Notes under the pieces: generated by a model | The model's input: only the letters and a program-made list of their open reading frames with translations | What the model was told of the DNA's origin: nothing | Database searches by the model: none | Made by a program: the position numbers and the translations under genes | Part shown: positions 52,980 to 63,100 of the stretch, one piece after another | Numbering within the stretch: position 1 is the first letter of the stretch | How the letters are laid out: each line of letters starts with the position of its first letter | Assembly: GCA_016187945.1 (NCBI GenBank) | Contig: JACPIT010000002.1 | Span: forward strand, 62,001-126,000 | Length of the DNA stretch: 64,000 nt | Direction of reading: 5' to 3' | Source: Opitutia bacterium | GTDB lineage: Bacteria; Verrucomicrobiota; Verrucomicrobiia; Opitutales; Opitutaceae

Positions 52980-54083
52980 TCAGTTGTTGAACCGGAAGAG
53001 CGCGACGTCGCCGTCCTGGAAGACGTATTCCTTGCCTTCGAGGCGGTATTTGCCGGCTTCGCGGGCGGCGGCAGTGGAGCCGAGGCGCACGAGGTCTTCG
53101 TAGCTGACGACTTCGGCCTTGATGAAGCCGGCCTCGAAGTCGGAGTGGATGACGCCGGCGGCCTGCGGGGCTTTCCAGCCCTTCACGATCGTCCAGCAGC
53201 GGACTTCCTTTTCACCGGCGGTGAAGTAGGTTTGGAGGCCGAGGAGCGCGTAGGTGCCTTTGATCAGCGCGGACACGCCGGAGTCGTCGACGCCGAGATC
53301 CTTGAGGAACGCCTTTGCTTCTTCGGGCGGCAGATCGATGAGCTCGGCCTCGATCTTGGCGCTGATCGGCACGTAGGCGGCGTCGTGGTGCGTGCGGACG
53401 TATTCGGCGACTTTTTGGACGAATTTGTTTTGCTCGGCGGTGGCGAGGTCGGACTCGGCGACGTTGCACGCGAAGAGCACGGGCTTGGCCGTGAGGAGCT
53501 GGAAGAGTTTCATCTGCGCCTTCTCCTCGGGCGTGGCGTCGAGGACGTTGGCGGTCTTGCCGGAGTTGAGGTGCGGCTCGAGTTTTTGGAGGAGGGCCAT
53601 CTCCGCGATGGCTTCCTTGTCGCCGGACTTGGCTTTCTTCTGCGTCTTGTCGATGCGCTTCGTGACCGCGTCGAGGTCGGCGAGCACGAGTTCGGTCGTG
53701 ATCACCTCGATGTCGCGGACTGGATCGACGCCGCCCATCGTGTGGACGACATCGCTGTCTTCGAAGCAGCGGACGACTTGGACGATCGCGTCAACTTCGC
53801 GGATGTTCGCGAGAAACTGATTGCCGAGGCCTTCGCCCTTCGAGGCGCCGGCGACGAGGCCGGCGATGTCGACGAACTCGATCGCGGCGGGCACGACGAC
53901 GTTGGTCTTGGCGATGGCTTTGAGGACGTAGGCGCGCTCGTCGGGCACGATCACGACGCCGACATTCGGGTCGATGGTGCAGAACGGGTAGTTCGCCGCC
54001 TCGGCCTTGCGGGAGCGGGTGAGGGCGTTGAAGAGAGTGGATTTGCCTACGTTGGGCAGACCGACGATGCCGGCTTTGAGCAT
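52980..54083 (-). CDS. ychF: redox-regulated ATPase YchF
   Basis: A 367-residue member of the Obg-related P-loop group. G1 is GIVGLPNVGKSTLFNALTRS, then ANYPFCTIDPNVGVV and DIAGLVAGASKGEGLGNQF (G3). A helical insert near 130-200 and a C-terminal TGS domain (RCWTIVKGWKAPQAAGVIHS, KEYVFQDGDVALFRFNN) complete it. YchF binds ATP rather than GTP and associates with ribosomes. It is divergent from rpsP, with 128 bases between them, a sensible position for a ribosome-associated factor. Confidence 0.97.
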   Translation of the reverse strand: MLKAGIVGLPNVGKSTLFNALTRSRKAEAANYPFCTIDPNVGVVIVPDERAYVLKAIAKTNVVVPAAIEFVDIAGLVAGASKGEGLGNQFLANIREVDAIVQVVRCFEDSDVVHTMGGVDPVRDIEVITTELVLADLDAVTKRIDKTQKKAKSGDKEAIAEMALLQKLEPHLNSGKTANVLDATPEEKAQMKLFQLLTAKPVLFACNVAESDLATAEQNKFVQKVAEYVRTHHDAAYVPISAKIEAELIDLPPEEAKAFLKDLGVDDSGVSALIKGTYALLGLQTYFTAGEKEVRCWTIVKGWKAPQAAGVIHSDFEAGFIKAEVVSYEDLVRLGSTAAAREAGKYRLEGKEYVFQDGDVALFRFNN

Positions 54084-54129
54084 AAAGTTGGAACGTTAAG
54101 GGGTCGAAATCAGCGTCACCAATGGGGGC

Positions 54130-54168
54130 TTGACAAGGCCAAACCGTTTTCGACTCTCTTGGACCTTT
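54130..54168 (+). promoter_or_regulatory. putative rpsP promoter (TTGACA)
   Basis: A consensus TTGACA at 54130 with GGACCTTT at 54161, 31 bases later, the same spacing as in front of rpsU. The -10 is weak (ACTCTC at the 17-base spacing). Confidence 0.55.
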
Positions 54169-54211
54169 TCCAAATCAACCACCGCTGTTCGCTCAGCATC
54201 TCAGCACTACA

Positions 54212-54469
54212 ATGGCACTCACGATCCGTCTTTCCCGCTTCGGCACCAAGAACGAGCCCCACTACCGCGTGGCCGTCGCCGAAGCCCGTTCGCGCCGCGA
54301 TGGCGACGCGGTCGAATATCTCGGCAGCTACAACCCCAACGCCAAGGGCAACCCGCTGACGATCAAGCTCGACCGCTTCGACTACTGGGTCTCCAAGGGC
54401 GCCAAGCCGTCGGACACCGTGCGTTCCCTTGTGAAGCGCTCGAAGAAGGCCGCGGCCGCCACGGCCTGA
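54212..54469 (+). CDS. rpsP: 30S ribosomal protein bS16
   Basis: An 85-residue protein starting MALTIRLSRFGTKNEPHYRV. The bS16 core is RVAVAEARSRRDGDAVEYLG, SYNPNAKGNPLTIKLDRFD and WVSKGAKPSDTVRSLVKRSK. It binds 16S rRNA in small-subunit assembly. It is first in a run with trmD and rplS, the usual bacterial order, but rimM is missing between rpsP and trmD. A perfect-stem terminator-like hairpin stands between rpsP and trmD. Confidence 0.97.
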   Translation: MALTIRLSRFGTKNEPHYRVAVAEARSRRDGDAVEYLGSYNPNAKGNPLTIKLDRFDYWVSKGAKPSDTVRSLVKRSKKAAAATA

Positions 54470-54476
54470 GCTGATT

Positions 54477-54595
54477 AACACCAAGGAAGCGAAGGGCGCG
54501 AAGGTGCCCGACGCGCGGATTCGGCCTCGGAACGTTCCGGGGCCTTTTCATTTCGGCCCTTGGCGATCTTCGCGGCCTTCGTGTAGAGAGTTTTT
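54477..54595. repeat. inverted repeat AACACCAAGGAAGCGAAGGG type in the rpsP-trmD spacer
   Basis: ACCAAGGAAGCGAAGGGCGC at the left pairs with CTTGGCGATCTTCGCGGCC and onward at the right, with gaps. It surrounds the terminator-like hairpin at 54523. Confidence 0.65.
54523..54548 (+). terminator. terminator/attenuator-like hairpin between rpsP and trmD
   Basis: GGCCTCGGAAC and GTTCCGGGGCC form an 11-bp stem with one mismatch, followed by TTTTCATTT. It may reduce read-through from rpsP into trmD-rplS. Confidence 0.65.
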
Positions 54596-54598
54596 CTC

Positions 54599-55279
54599 GT
54601 GCGCATCGACGTCCTCACGCTCTTCCCCGCCATGCTCGACGGTTTTCTGTCCGAGAGCATGCTCGGTCGCGCGCGCGAGGCGAAGCTGCTCGAAATAAAC
54701 GTCCGCAACACCCGCGATTGGGCGACCGATAAACACAAGACGACCGACGACCGGCCCTTCGGCGGTGGCGCCGGCATGGTGATGAAGTGCGAACCGATCT
54801 TCGCCGCCATCGAGGAGCTGCAAACGCCGGGTTGCCGCCGCATCTACCTCACGCCCGACGGCGCACCGTTCACGTCCGCCCGCGCCGAGCAGCTCGCGAA
54901 GGAGCAGCATCTTATCTTCCTCAGCGGACACTACGAAGGCGTGGACCAGCGCATCCGCGACACGCTCATCGACGAGGAGATCAGCATCGGCGATTACGTG
55001 CTCACGAACGGCACGCTTGCGGCCGCCGTCGTCATCGATGCGCTCGCGCGTTTCATCCCCGGCGTGCTCGGTGAAGAAAAGTCATTGACCAGCGAAAGTT
55101 TCACTCGCAACTTGCTCGACTTTCCCAATTACACGCGTCCCGCCGTTTACCGCGGCATGTCCGTGCCGGAAGTGCTCCTCGAGGGGCATCACGGCAAAAT
55201 CGAGAAGTGGCGGCACGCGCAGCAGTTGACGAAAACCGCCAAAGTCCGACCCGATTTACTAAAGAAACAGCAGCCATGA
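54599..55279 (+). CDS. trmD: tRNA (guanine37-N1)-methyltransferase TrmD
   Basis: A 226-residue enzyme starting with GTG 54599 (MRIDVLTLFPAMLDGFLSES). The trefoil-knot SPOUT core is FGGGAGMVMKCEPIFAAI, LIFLSGHYEGVDQRI and ISIGDYVLTNGTLAAAVVID, then LLDFPNYTRPAVYRG. It makes m1G37 in tRNA to prevent frameshifting. Its TGA overlaps the ATG of rplS as ATGA, so translation is coupled. Confidence 0.97.
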   Translation: MRIDVLTLFPAMLDGFLSESMLGRAREAKLLEINVRNTRDWATDKHKTTDDRPFGGGAGMVMKCEPIFAAIEELQTPGCRRIYLTPDGAPFTSARAEQLAKEQHLIFLSGHYEGVDQRIRDTLIDEEISIGDYVLTNGTLAAAVVIDALARFIPGVLGEEKSLTSESFTRNLLDFPNYTRPAVYRGMSVPEVLLEGHHGKIEKWRHAQQLTKTAKVRPDLLKKQQP

Positions 55280-55647
55280 ATCCCATCGTCCAAGAACTCT
55301 CCGCCGCCCAGGTGAAGCACGCTAAGGCCCCTTTCAAGGTCGGCGACGGCGTCCGCGTCCACACCAAGGTCCGCGAAGGTGACAAAGAGCGCGTCCAGAT
55401 TTTCGCCGGTGTCGTGATCGCCCACAAGGGCAGCGGCATCAACGAGACGTTCACCGTCCGCCGCATCAGCTACGGCGAGGGCGTCGAGCGCGTGTTCCCG
55501 GTCAATTCGCCGAACGTCGAGAAGATCGAGGTCGAACGCGACTCCGAGCCGGGCAAGGCCCGCCTCTACTATCTCCGCGAGCGCACCGGCAAGGCCGCCA
55601 TGGCGGTCAAAGAGAAGCGCTTCGAGGAAGCCGCCGCCAAGGCCTGA
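55276..55647 (+). CDS. rplS: 50S ribosomal protein bL19
   Basis: A 123-residue protein starting MNPIVQELSAAQVKHAKAPF. The bL19 core is FKVGDGVRVHTKVREGDKER, VQIFAGVVIAHKGSGINETF and TVRRISYGEGVERVFPVNSP, with ARLYYLRERTGKAA at the end. It lies at the subunit interface. Start ATG 55276 overlaps the trmD stop. A terminator follows at 55681. Confidence 0.97.
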   Translation: MNPIVQELSAAQVKHAKAPFKVGDGVRVHTKVREGDKERVQIFAGVVIAHKGSGINETFTVRRISYGEGVERVFPVNSPNVEKIEVERDSEPGKARLYYLRERTGKAAMAVKEKRFEEAAAKA

Positions 55648-55680
55648 GTTTCGGCCGAATCGGGCTGATTCAATTTTCAA

Positions 55681-55706
55681 AGCGAGCCGCGAGGCTCGCT
55701 TTTTTG
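55681..55706 (+). terminator. terminator after rplS
   Basis: AGCGAGCC and GGCTCGCT arms with a 4-base loop and a run of T, 34 bases past the rplS stop. Confidence 0.92.
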
Positions 55707-55754
55707 TTGGCCTCAAAAAGCCGAAAGGGCGCGCTAGATCGGCCGGCCTCCCGT

Positions 55755-55824
55755 GTAGCAGCCGACGTGAGGAGGCTGGTGAACACGGCGCGGCGTTCGC
55801 CAGCCTTCTCACGTCGGCTGCTAC
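55755..55824. repeat. REP-like inverted pair, family C
   Basis: It opens GTAGCAGCCGACGTGAGGAG and closes CTCACGTCGGCTGCTAC. It is the main content of the 413-base gap 55648-56060; the rest before transketolase (GATGCGACCCGGCGCATGAC and an AT-richer leader) probably holds the tkt promoter, not identified. Confidence 0.9.
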
Positions 55825-56060
55825 GAAAAACAGCGAAGAGGTTGCACGCTCTTGCTGCGCTCTCCGCGATCGCCGCGTGCGCGCGAAGCGAGTTGCGTGT
55901 GCGCGCCATGCTCACGTCGCGCTCGACGTTCGGTGAAAAATCCGCCGATTCCCCATGAGAATCATTCATGGATTTCGCACGATGCGACCCGGCGCATGAC
56001 ATCATTTGGGCTTTGCAGAACCGAACGCTGACGAGATAAAGAACCGCCCTAATTTTTTTC

Positions 56061-58055
56061 ATGAAGCTGAATACCGAAATCCTCGCTCAAGCTTGCGCGC
56101 AGGCCCGTGGCCTCGCCATCGACGCTGTCCATAAGTGCTCCTCCGGCCACCTCGGCCTGCCGCTCGGCGCCACCGAGATCGGCGCCATCCTCTACGGCCA
56201 CGCGCTCGTCCACAATCCCGACGAGCCGCGCTGGCTCAACCGCGACCGCTTCGTCCTCTCCGCCGGCCACGGCTCGATGTTCCTCTACTCGTGGCTCCAC
56301 CTCAGCGGCTACGACCTCTCGCTCGACGAGGTGAAAAACTTCCGCGTTCTCCACAGCAAGACGCCCGGCCACCCCGAGTTTCACGAGACGCCCGGCGTCG
56401 AGTGCACCACCGGCCCGCTCGGCCAGGGCATCGGCAACGCCGTCGGCTTCGCGCTCTCCGGCAAGATGGCCGAGGCGCGTTTCAACACCGCCGAGCACGC
56501 CATCTTCGATCACCATGTCGTCGTCCTCGCCGGCGACGGCTGCATGCAGGAAGGCGTCGCGATGGAAGCGGTCGAATTCGCCGGCCACCAAGGCCTCGAC
56601 AACCTCATCCTCATCTACGACTCCAACGACGTCACACTCGACGCCATGGCCGACAAGACGCAGAGCGAGAACACCGCGCTGCGTTTCAAGGCGATGAATT
56701 GGGACGTCCAGACGCTCGCCGATGGCCACGACCTCGCCGCGATCCTCAAGGCCGTGAACAAGGCCAAGAAAACCAAAACCGGCCGCCCGCAGCTCATCAT
56801 CGCGAAGACGATCATCGGCAAAGGCATTCCCGAAGTCGCCGGCACCTCGAAGGGCCACGGCGAAGGCGGCGCGAAATTCGCCGACGCTGCCCGCGCCGGT
56901 CTCGGACTTCCGGCCGACCAGCACTTCTTCGTCAGCGAGCAGGTCCGCGAGTATTTCAAGGCGCACAAGAGTCGCCTGAAGCGCACCTACAACAAGTGGC
57001 AGAAAACCTACGCCGCGTGGGCCGCCGCGAATCCCGAAAAGGCCGCGCTCCTCGAGTCGCGCTCCGCGCCGATCAGCGCCGCGCACCTCATCGAGAAAGT
57101 CATCCCGCACTTCCCGGCCGATGCGAAGCTCGCCACCCGCGCCGCCGGCAAGGACGTGCTCCAGTCGGTCGCCGCCGCGTTGCCGCTGCTTATCTCCGGC
57201 TCGGCCGACCTCCACGGCTCCACGCTGAACTACATCGCCGCCGACAAGGATTTCGACAAAGCCAACCGCGCCGGACGCAACCTCCGCTACGGCATCCGCG
57301 AGCACGGCATGGCCGCCATCAACAACGGCGTCGCCTACGACGGCATCTTCCGCACCTCGTGCGCGACGTTCCTCGTGTTCGCCGATTACTCGCGCCCCTC
57401 GATGCGTCTCGCCGCACTCGCGAAGCTCCCCGTCCTCTACGTCTACACGCACGACTCGATCGGCGTCGGCGAAGACGGCCCCACGCACCAGCCGGTCGAA
57501 ACCGTTTCCGGCCTGCGCGTCATCCCGAATCTCGACGTCATCCGCCCCGCCGATCCCGAGGAAACCGCCGGCGCCTTCGCCGCCGCGCTCGAGCGCACCG
57601 ACGGCCCCACGCTCCTCGCGCTCACGCGCCAGGCGGTGCCGATGCTCAACGACATTTCGGTGAGCGAGCGCCGTGCGGGCGTGCTCAAGGGCGGCTATGT
57701 CGCCGTCCAGGAAACCGCGCCGCTCACGCACATCCTCCTCTCGTGCGGCAGCGAACTGCAGTGGGCCGTCGCCGCCGCGAAGCAGCTCGGCGCCGGCGTG
57801 CGCGTCGTCTCCGTTCCGTCGTTCTCGCGCTTCGACGCCCAGTCGCAGGAATATCGCGACGCGGTCCTCCCGCCGTCGTGCCGCAAGCGCGTCGCGATCG
57901 AGGCCGGCGTCACCGGCCTGTGGCACAAGTATGTCGGTCTCGATGGCAAGGTCGTCGGCATCGACCGCTTCGGCCTCAGCGCGCCGGGCAACATCGCGAT
58001 GAAGGAACTCGGCATCACCGCCGAGTCCGTCGCCGCCGCCGCGCAATCGCTCTGA
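56061..58055 (+). CDS. tkt: transketolase
   Basis: A 664-residue thiamine-diphosphate enzyme. The first domain has [20 protein letters not shown], then [40 protein letters not shown] and the TPP motif [20 protein letters not shown] with Asn in [10 protein letters not shown]. The pyrimidine-binding domain has [20 protein letters not shown] (catalytic Glu) and [18 protein letters not shown]. The C-terminal domain ends [20 protein letters not shown]. It moves two-carbon units in the pentose phosphate pathway. It is a single-gene unit with its own terminator downstream. Length is typical. Confidence 0.97.
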   Translation: MKLNTEILAQACAQARGLAIDAVHKCSSGHLGLPLGATEIGAILYGHALVHNPDEPRWLNRDRFVLSAGHGSMFLYSWLHLSGYDLSLDEVKNFRVLHSKTPGHPEFHETPGVECTTGPLGQGIGNAVGFALSGKMAEARFNTAEHAIFDHHVVVLAGDGCMQEGVAMEAVEFAGHQGLDNLILIYDSNDVTLDAMADKTQSENTALRFKAMNWDVQTLADGHDLAAILKAVNKAKKTKTGRPQLIIAKTIIGKGIPEVAGTSKGHGEGGAKFADAARAGLGLPADQHFFVSEQVREYFKAHKSRLKRTYNKWQKTYAAWAAANPEKAALLESRSAPISAAHLIEKVIPHFPADAKLATRAAGKDVLQSVAAALPLLISGSADLHGSTLNYIAADKDFDKANRAGRNLRYGIREHGMAAINNGVAYDGIFRTSCATFLVFADYSRPSMRLAALAKLPVLYVYTHDSIGVGEDGPTHQPVETVSGLRVIPNLDVIRPADPEETAGAFAAALERTDGPTLLALTRQAVPMLNDISVSERRAGVLKGGYVAVQETAPLTHILLSCGSELQWAVAAAKQLGAGVRVVSVPSFSRFDAQSQEYRDAVLPPSCRKRVAIEAGVTGLWHKYVGLDGKVVGIDRFGLSAPGNIAMKELGITAESVAAAAQSL

Positions 58056-58071
58056 GTTGTCTCGTTCCGGT

Positions 58072-58131
58072 GTAGCGGAAGTCGTGAGGCTTTCGCGAAC
58101 GCCGGGGCGAAATTCTGACGAATTCCGCTAC
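58072..58131. repeat. REP-like pair, family E (GTAGCGGAA), copy 2
   Basis: It opens GTAGCGGAAGTCGTGAGGCT and closes GACGAATTCCGCTAC. It lies right after transketolase. Confidence 0.8.
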
Positions 58132-58185
58132 GAACCGCCGCGCCAGCGCTCAGAGCCACGCCGCTCTGCCGCGCACCGTTCTCGA

Positions 58186-58212
58186 AACCCGCACGCGAGT
58201 GCGGGTTTTTTG
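58186..58212 (+). terminator. terminator after transketolase
   Basis: ACCCGCAC and GTGCGGGT arms with GCGA loop and six T. It separates transketolase from the marR-efflux genes. Confidence 0.92.
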
Positions 58213-58308
58213 CGTTTGGTGCCGGAACATTTCCGAGCTGAGCGTAAGGGTTTTCCCGGTGGGGTGGCCGTTCGGCTAAAAGTCACAAAACTCCCCTTGC
58301 GAAAATCA

Positions 58309-58320
58309 TTAGGAGGCTAA
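58309..58320. promoter_or_regulatory. possible MarR operator half-palindrome
   Basis: TTAGGAGGCTAA is a TTAG-N4-CTAA palindrome 26 bases before the marR start. MarR proteins bind palindromes near their own promoters; this match is suggestive only. Confidence 0.35.
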
Positions 58321-58345
58321 CAGTCAGCCGCCTTACCTTTCCGCC

Positions 58346-58912
58346 ATGCCTCATCTGATGCTCAAGGATCTGCCGCGCTACGAATGCCTCCTCGAGGCGG
58401 CGCGTGAATTTCCCGAGCTCGACCCGACTGCGGCTGAGGCTTACCTGCATCTGCTCCGCACGGCCGACGACGTGTTCGCGCTGTCGGAATCGCGCCTGGC
58501 GGCAGCCGGCATCTCGCAGGGCCGGTTTGGAGTGCTGATGTTGCTGTCGCACTGTTCCGGACCGCGCAATGGCAACGCATCTTGTGCGACGGGCCCGCGC
58601 ACGCCCGCCGAACTCGCCGACGCTGCCGGCGTCACGCGCGCGACGATGACCGGCCTCATCGATACGCTTGAACGCGACGGTTACGTGGTTCGTGAGCCCG
58701 ATCCCTCTGATCGTCGAATGCTGCTCGTGCGCCTGACCCGCAAAGCCGAGAATTTCCTCACCCGTTTTTTGCCGATCCATTTTCGCGGCGCGAGCGAGGT
58801 GATGGGCGCGTTGAGCGACTCCGAACGCAAAACGCTCGTCCGTCTCCTCGGCAAAATCCAGCACCAGCTCGCGACGCTGCCGCCGCCCGCGCCGACGCAG
58901 AAGACCGCCTGA
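58346..58912 (+). CDS. MarR-family transcriptional regulator
   Basis: A 188-residue winged-helix regulator. The recognition region is TPAELADAAGVTRATMTGLI, then DTLERDGYVVREPDPSDRRM and LLVRLTRKAENFL for the wing. It is about 40 residues longer than classic MarR because of an N-terminal arm (LKDLPRYECLLEAAREFPEL). It stands 31 bases before genes for an RND efflux system, so it probably represses or tunes them in response to a small toxic ligand. Confidence 0.93.
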   Translation: MPHLMLKDLPRYECLLEAAREFPELDPTAAEAYLHLLRTADDVFALSESRLAAAGISQGRFGVLMLLSHCSGPRNGNASCATGPRTPAELADAAGVTRATMTGLIDTLERDGYVVREPDPSDRRMLLVRLTRKAENFLTRFLPIHFRGASEVMGALSDSERKTLVRLLGKIQHQLATLPPPAPTQKTA

Positions 58913-58943
58913 AAATTTCCCCACGAATCCAACCACGACGACC

Positions 58944-60086
58944 ATGATCCGCCCAATCCTGCAATTTGTCGCCGGCCTCGTCGCCTGCGCTTTGTTCATC
59001 GCCGTTCCGCTCGGCGTGCTGAAGATCACGCAATTCAAGGCCATGGGAGCGCAAGCCGCCGCCATGGTGTTCCCGCCGACCGTCGTGACCGCGACCGAGG
59101 CGAAAAAAGAAGTCTGGGGCGAAAGTCTCTCCGCTCCCGGCTCGCTCGAAGCCGTGCAAGGCGTGACGATCGCCGCCGAAGTGCCCGGCAAGGTCGCGAA
59201 GATCGCCTTCGAGGCCGGCGCCGTGGTGCAGGAGGGCGACCTCCTCGTCCAGCTCGACACGTCGAGCGAGGAGGCGCAGCTCCGCGCCGCCGAGGCGACC
59301 GCCGCGCTGGCCCGCGCCAATCTCGCTCGCGCCCGTGAGCTCCGCTCCAGCGGCACCAACTCGCCCGCCGAGCTCGACGCCGCCGATGCCCAGGCGCGCC
59401 AGGCCGACGCCCAAGCTGAAAATCTCCGCGCCATCATCGCGAAGAAAGCGATCCGCGCGCCGTTCTCCGGCCGCCTTGGCCTGCGCCTCGTCAACCTCGG
59501 CCAGATTCTCCGCGACGGCGCAGCGATCGCCACGCTCCAGACGCTCGACCCGATCTACGTCAACTTCGCCATGCCGCAGCAGCGCATCGGCCAACTCGCC
59601 CCCGGCACCGCCGTGCGCGTGACGAGCGACGCCGCCCCGGGCGCCAAGTTCGACGGCACGATCCACGCGGTCAGTCCCGAGATCGACGCCGCGACCCGCA
59701 CCGCGCGCGTGCAGGCGACGATCGCCAACGCCGGCGAAAAACTGCGCCCCGGCATGTATGCCAGCATCGAGGTGATCCTGCCCGCCGAGCGCGAGGTGCT
59801 CGCCATCCCGACCACGTCCGTGCTCTACGCGCCCTACGGCGACACCGTTTTCGTGATCGAGGAAAAACCCGCCAAGGACGGCGCGCCCGCTCAATTGGTG
59901 CTGCGCCAGCAATTCGTCCGCCTCGGCAACGCGCGGGGCGATTTCGTCAGTGTCCTCGAAGGTCTCAAGCCCGGCGACCGCGTCGTCACCACCGGCGTGT
60001 TCAAGCTGCGCCCGGGCATGCCCGTCGCGATCGACAACGCGCTCGCGCCCGCGATGAGCCTCGCGCCGAAGCCGAACAACACCTGA
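58944..60086 (+). CDS. RND efflux periplasmic adaptor (membrane fusion protein)
   Basis: A 380-residue protein with an N-terminal membrane anchor (residues 8-27). A lipoyl/barrel-sandwich half is LSAPGSLEAVQGVTIAAEVP then GAVVQEGDLLVQLDTSSEEA. An alpha hairpin (AAEATAALARANLARARELR) follows, then IRAPFSGRLGLRLVNLGQIL and beta-barrel AVSPEIDAATRTARVQATIA. It bridges the inner-membrane pump and the outer-membrane channel. No lipobox is seen, so anchoring is by the N-terminal helix. The pump gene starts 22 bases downstream. Confidence 0.95.
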   Translation: MIRPILQFVAGLVACALFIAVPLGVLKITQFKAMGAQAAAMVFPPTVVTATEAKKEVWGESLSAPGSLEAVQGVTIAAEVPGKVAKIAFEAGAVVQEGDLLVQLDTSSEEAQLRAAEATAALARANLARARELRSSGTNSPAELDAADAQARQADAQAENLRAIIAKKAIRAPFSGRLGLRLVNLGQILRDGAAIATLQTLDPIYVNFAMPQQRIGQLAPGTAVRVTSDAAPGAKFDGTIHAVSPEIDAATRTARVQATIANAGEKLRPGMYASIEVILPAEREVLAIPTTSVLYAPYGDTVFVIEEKPAKDGAPAQLVLRQQFVRLGNARGDFVSVLEGLKPGDRVVTTGVFKLRPGMPVAIDNALAPAMSLAPKPNNT

Positions 60087-60108
60087 AGCCACCGCGGTTC
60101 CCCGCGCC

Positions 60109-63100
60109 ATGAAACCCACGACCTCCTTCTTCACCGACCTGTTCATCAAGCGGCCCGTGCTGGCCATTGTGGTGAACCTCGTCATCGTCATCGCCGGCAT
60201 CCAGGCGTGGCGCACGCTCTCCGTGCGCCAGTATCCGCGCAGCGAGAACGCCGCTGTCGTCATCAACACTGTCTACGTCGGCGCCAACGCCGAGCTCGTG
60301 CGCGGCTTCGTCACCACGCCCCTCGAGCGCGCCATCGCTTCCGCCGACGGCATCGACTACATCGAGTCGAAGAGCCTCCTCGGCTTCTCGACGATCAGCG
60401 CGCGCCTCAAACTCAACTACGAAACCACCAAGGCGCTCGCCGACATCACCTCGAAGGTCAACCAGGTCCGCAACGAGCTGCCGCCCGAGGCCGAGATTCC
60501 CTCGATCGAGGTTCAGTCGACCGATCAGTCGTTCGCGTCCGCCTATCTCGGCTTCAGCTCCGCGATTCTTTCGCAGAGCGAGATCAACGACTACATCGTG
60601 CGCGTCATCCAGCCGCGCCTCGCCGCCGTCGCCGGGGTGCAGCGCGTCGAAATCATCGGCGACCGCACGTTCGCGATGCGCATCTGGCTCAAGCCGGAGA
60701 AAATGGCCTCGCTCAACATCAGCCCCGCGCAGGTACGCCAGGCGCTCGCTGCGAACAATTACCTCGCCGCCATCGGCACCACCAAGGGCTCGCTCGTGCA
60801 GGTGAACCTCACCGCCAACACCGACCTGCACAGCGTGCAGGAATTCCGCCGCCTCGCCATTCGCGAGAAGGACGGAGCGGTCGTGCGCCTCGAGGACATC
60901 GCCGACGTCGTGCTCGGCGCCGAAAATTACGACACCGCCGTCCGCCAGACCGGCCAGACCGCCGTCTTCATCGGCGTGTATACGCTGCCCGACGCGAATA
61001 CTGTCGACGTCGTCAAACGCGTCCGCGCCGAACTCGACCTGATCAAGAAGGATCTGCCCAACGGCCTCGAAGCGAGCGTCGGCTACGATTCTTCCGAGTA
61101 TATCAGCAACGCGATCACCGAGGTCACGCACACGCTGATGGAGACGCTGCTCATCGTCGTCATCGTCATCTTCCTGTTCCTCGGCTCGGTGCGTTCCGTG
61201 CTCGTGCCGATCATGGCCATCCCGATTTCGCTCGTTGGCGGCGTCTTCCTGATGCAGCTCTTCGGCTTCACGCTGAACCTCCTCACGCTGCTCGCCATCG
61301 TGCTCTCGGTCGGTCTTGTCGTCGACGACGCGATCGTCGTCGTCGAGAACGTCGAGCGCCACCTCCGCGAGGGCCGCTCGCCGTTCGATGCGGCGATCCT
61401 CGGCGCGCGCGAGCTCGCCGGCCCGGTCATTGCAATGACCGTCACGCTGATCGCCGTCTACACGCCGATCGGTCTGCAAGGCGGCCTCACCGGCGCGCTG
61501 TTCCGCGAATTCGCGCTCACGCTTGCGGGCGCGGTCACGATTTCCGGCGTGGTCGCGATCACGCTTTCGCCGATGATGTCCGCGCGGCTGCTCAAGAGCG
61601 CGGCGGAGGAGGAGGCCGGCTTCACTGGCTGGGTGAATCACCGCTTCGACAAACTCCGCGAGGCCTACGGCCGCACGCTCGACCGCACGCTGAACATCCG
61701 CCCCATCGTCTACGCGGTGTGGATCGTCATCGGCCTGTGCACCGTGCCGATGTATATGTTCTCGCCGCAGGAACTCGCCCCGCCCGAGGACCAGAGCGTC
61801 ATCTTCAGCGGCATCGCGGCCGCGGCCAACGCCACGTCGGACCAAAAAAATCACTTCGGCAAAGCGGTCGAAGACGCCTTCATGGTCACGCCCGAGCGCG
61901 AGGCGACGTTCCAGATTCTGTTCCCGCCCTCGACGGGTGCGGCGTTCGGCTTCGACGGCTTCGGCGGCATGGTCGTGAAACCCTGGGAGCAGCGGAATCG
62001 CTCCGTCTTCCAGATGCTCCCCGAAGTGCAAGGGCGCCTGTCGCGCATCCCCGGTTTTGAAGTCTACGCGCTCACGCCGCCGGCGCTCCCGGGCGGCAGC
62101 AACTTCCCGGTGGAGTTCGTCATCGCCTCCACCGCCGATGCGCCGCAGCTCCTCGATTTCGCGCGCCAGATCGTCATGCGCACGATGACCGATCCGGCCG
62201 CGAAGGGACTCTTCTATTTCCCTCCGCTCGTTGACCTGAAGATCGACCAGCCCCAGTCCGAAATCGTGATCGACCGCGAGAAAGTCGCCGCGCTCGGCCT
62301 CAATCTCGCGCAAGTCGGCGCCGATCTCGCCTCCGCGCTCGGCGGCAACTACGTCAACCGCTTCAACATCGCCGGCCGCAGCTACAAGGTCATCCCGCAG
62401 ATCGAACGCAGCGAGCGTCTCAATCCCGAGCAGCTCAGCGATCTTCAGATCACCGGCCCGAACGGCCAGATGATCCCCGTCAGCTCGATCGCGCACATCG
62501 AGAACAAGACCGTGCCGCGCTCGCTGAACCGCTTCCAGCAGCTCAACGCCGTGAAAATTTCGGGTGCCACCGGCCAGCTCGATGCCGCGCTCAAGTTCCT
62601 CGAAAAAACCTCCCGCGAAATCCTGCCGCCCGGCTACACATTCGACTACACCGGCGAGTCGCGCCAGTTCCGCCACGAGGGCAGCAAGTTCCTGCCGGCC
62701 TTCATCCTCTCGATCGTGCTGATCTTCCTCGCGCTCGCGGTGCAGTTTAATTCGTTCCGCGATCCGGTCGTGATCCTCTTCGGCTCCGTGCCGCTCGCGC
62801 TGTTCGGTGCGCTGGTGTTCACGTTCCTCCGCATCCCGGACCCGAACACGCCCTTCTGGACCTCCGGCTGGACGACCACGCTCAACATCTACGCGCAGGT
62901 CGGCCTCGTCACGCTCGTCGGCCTGATCGCGAAGAACGGCATCCTCGTCGTCGAGTTCGCCAACAAGCTCCAGGAAGAAGGCCGCTCGAAGATCGACGCC
63001 GTCCGCGAAGCCGCGCGCACGCGCTTCCGTCCCGTGCTGATGACGACCGCCGCCACGATCGCGGGCCACTTCCCGCTCACGCTCGTCGACGGCCCCGGCG

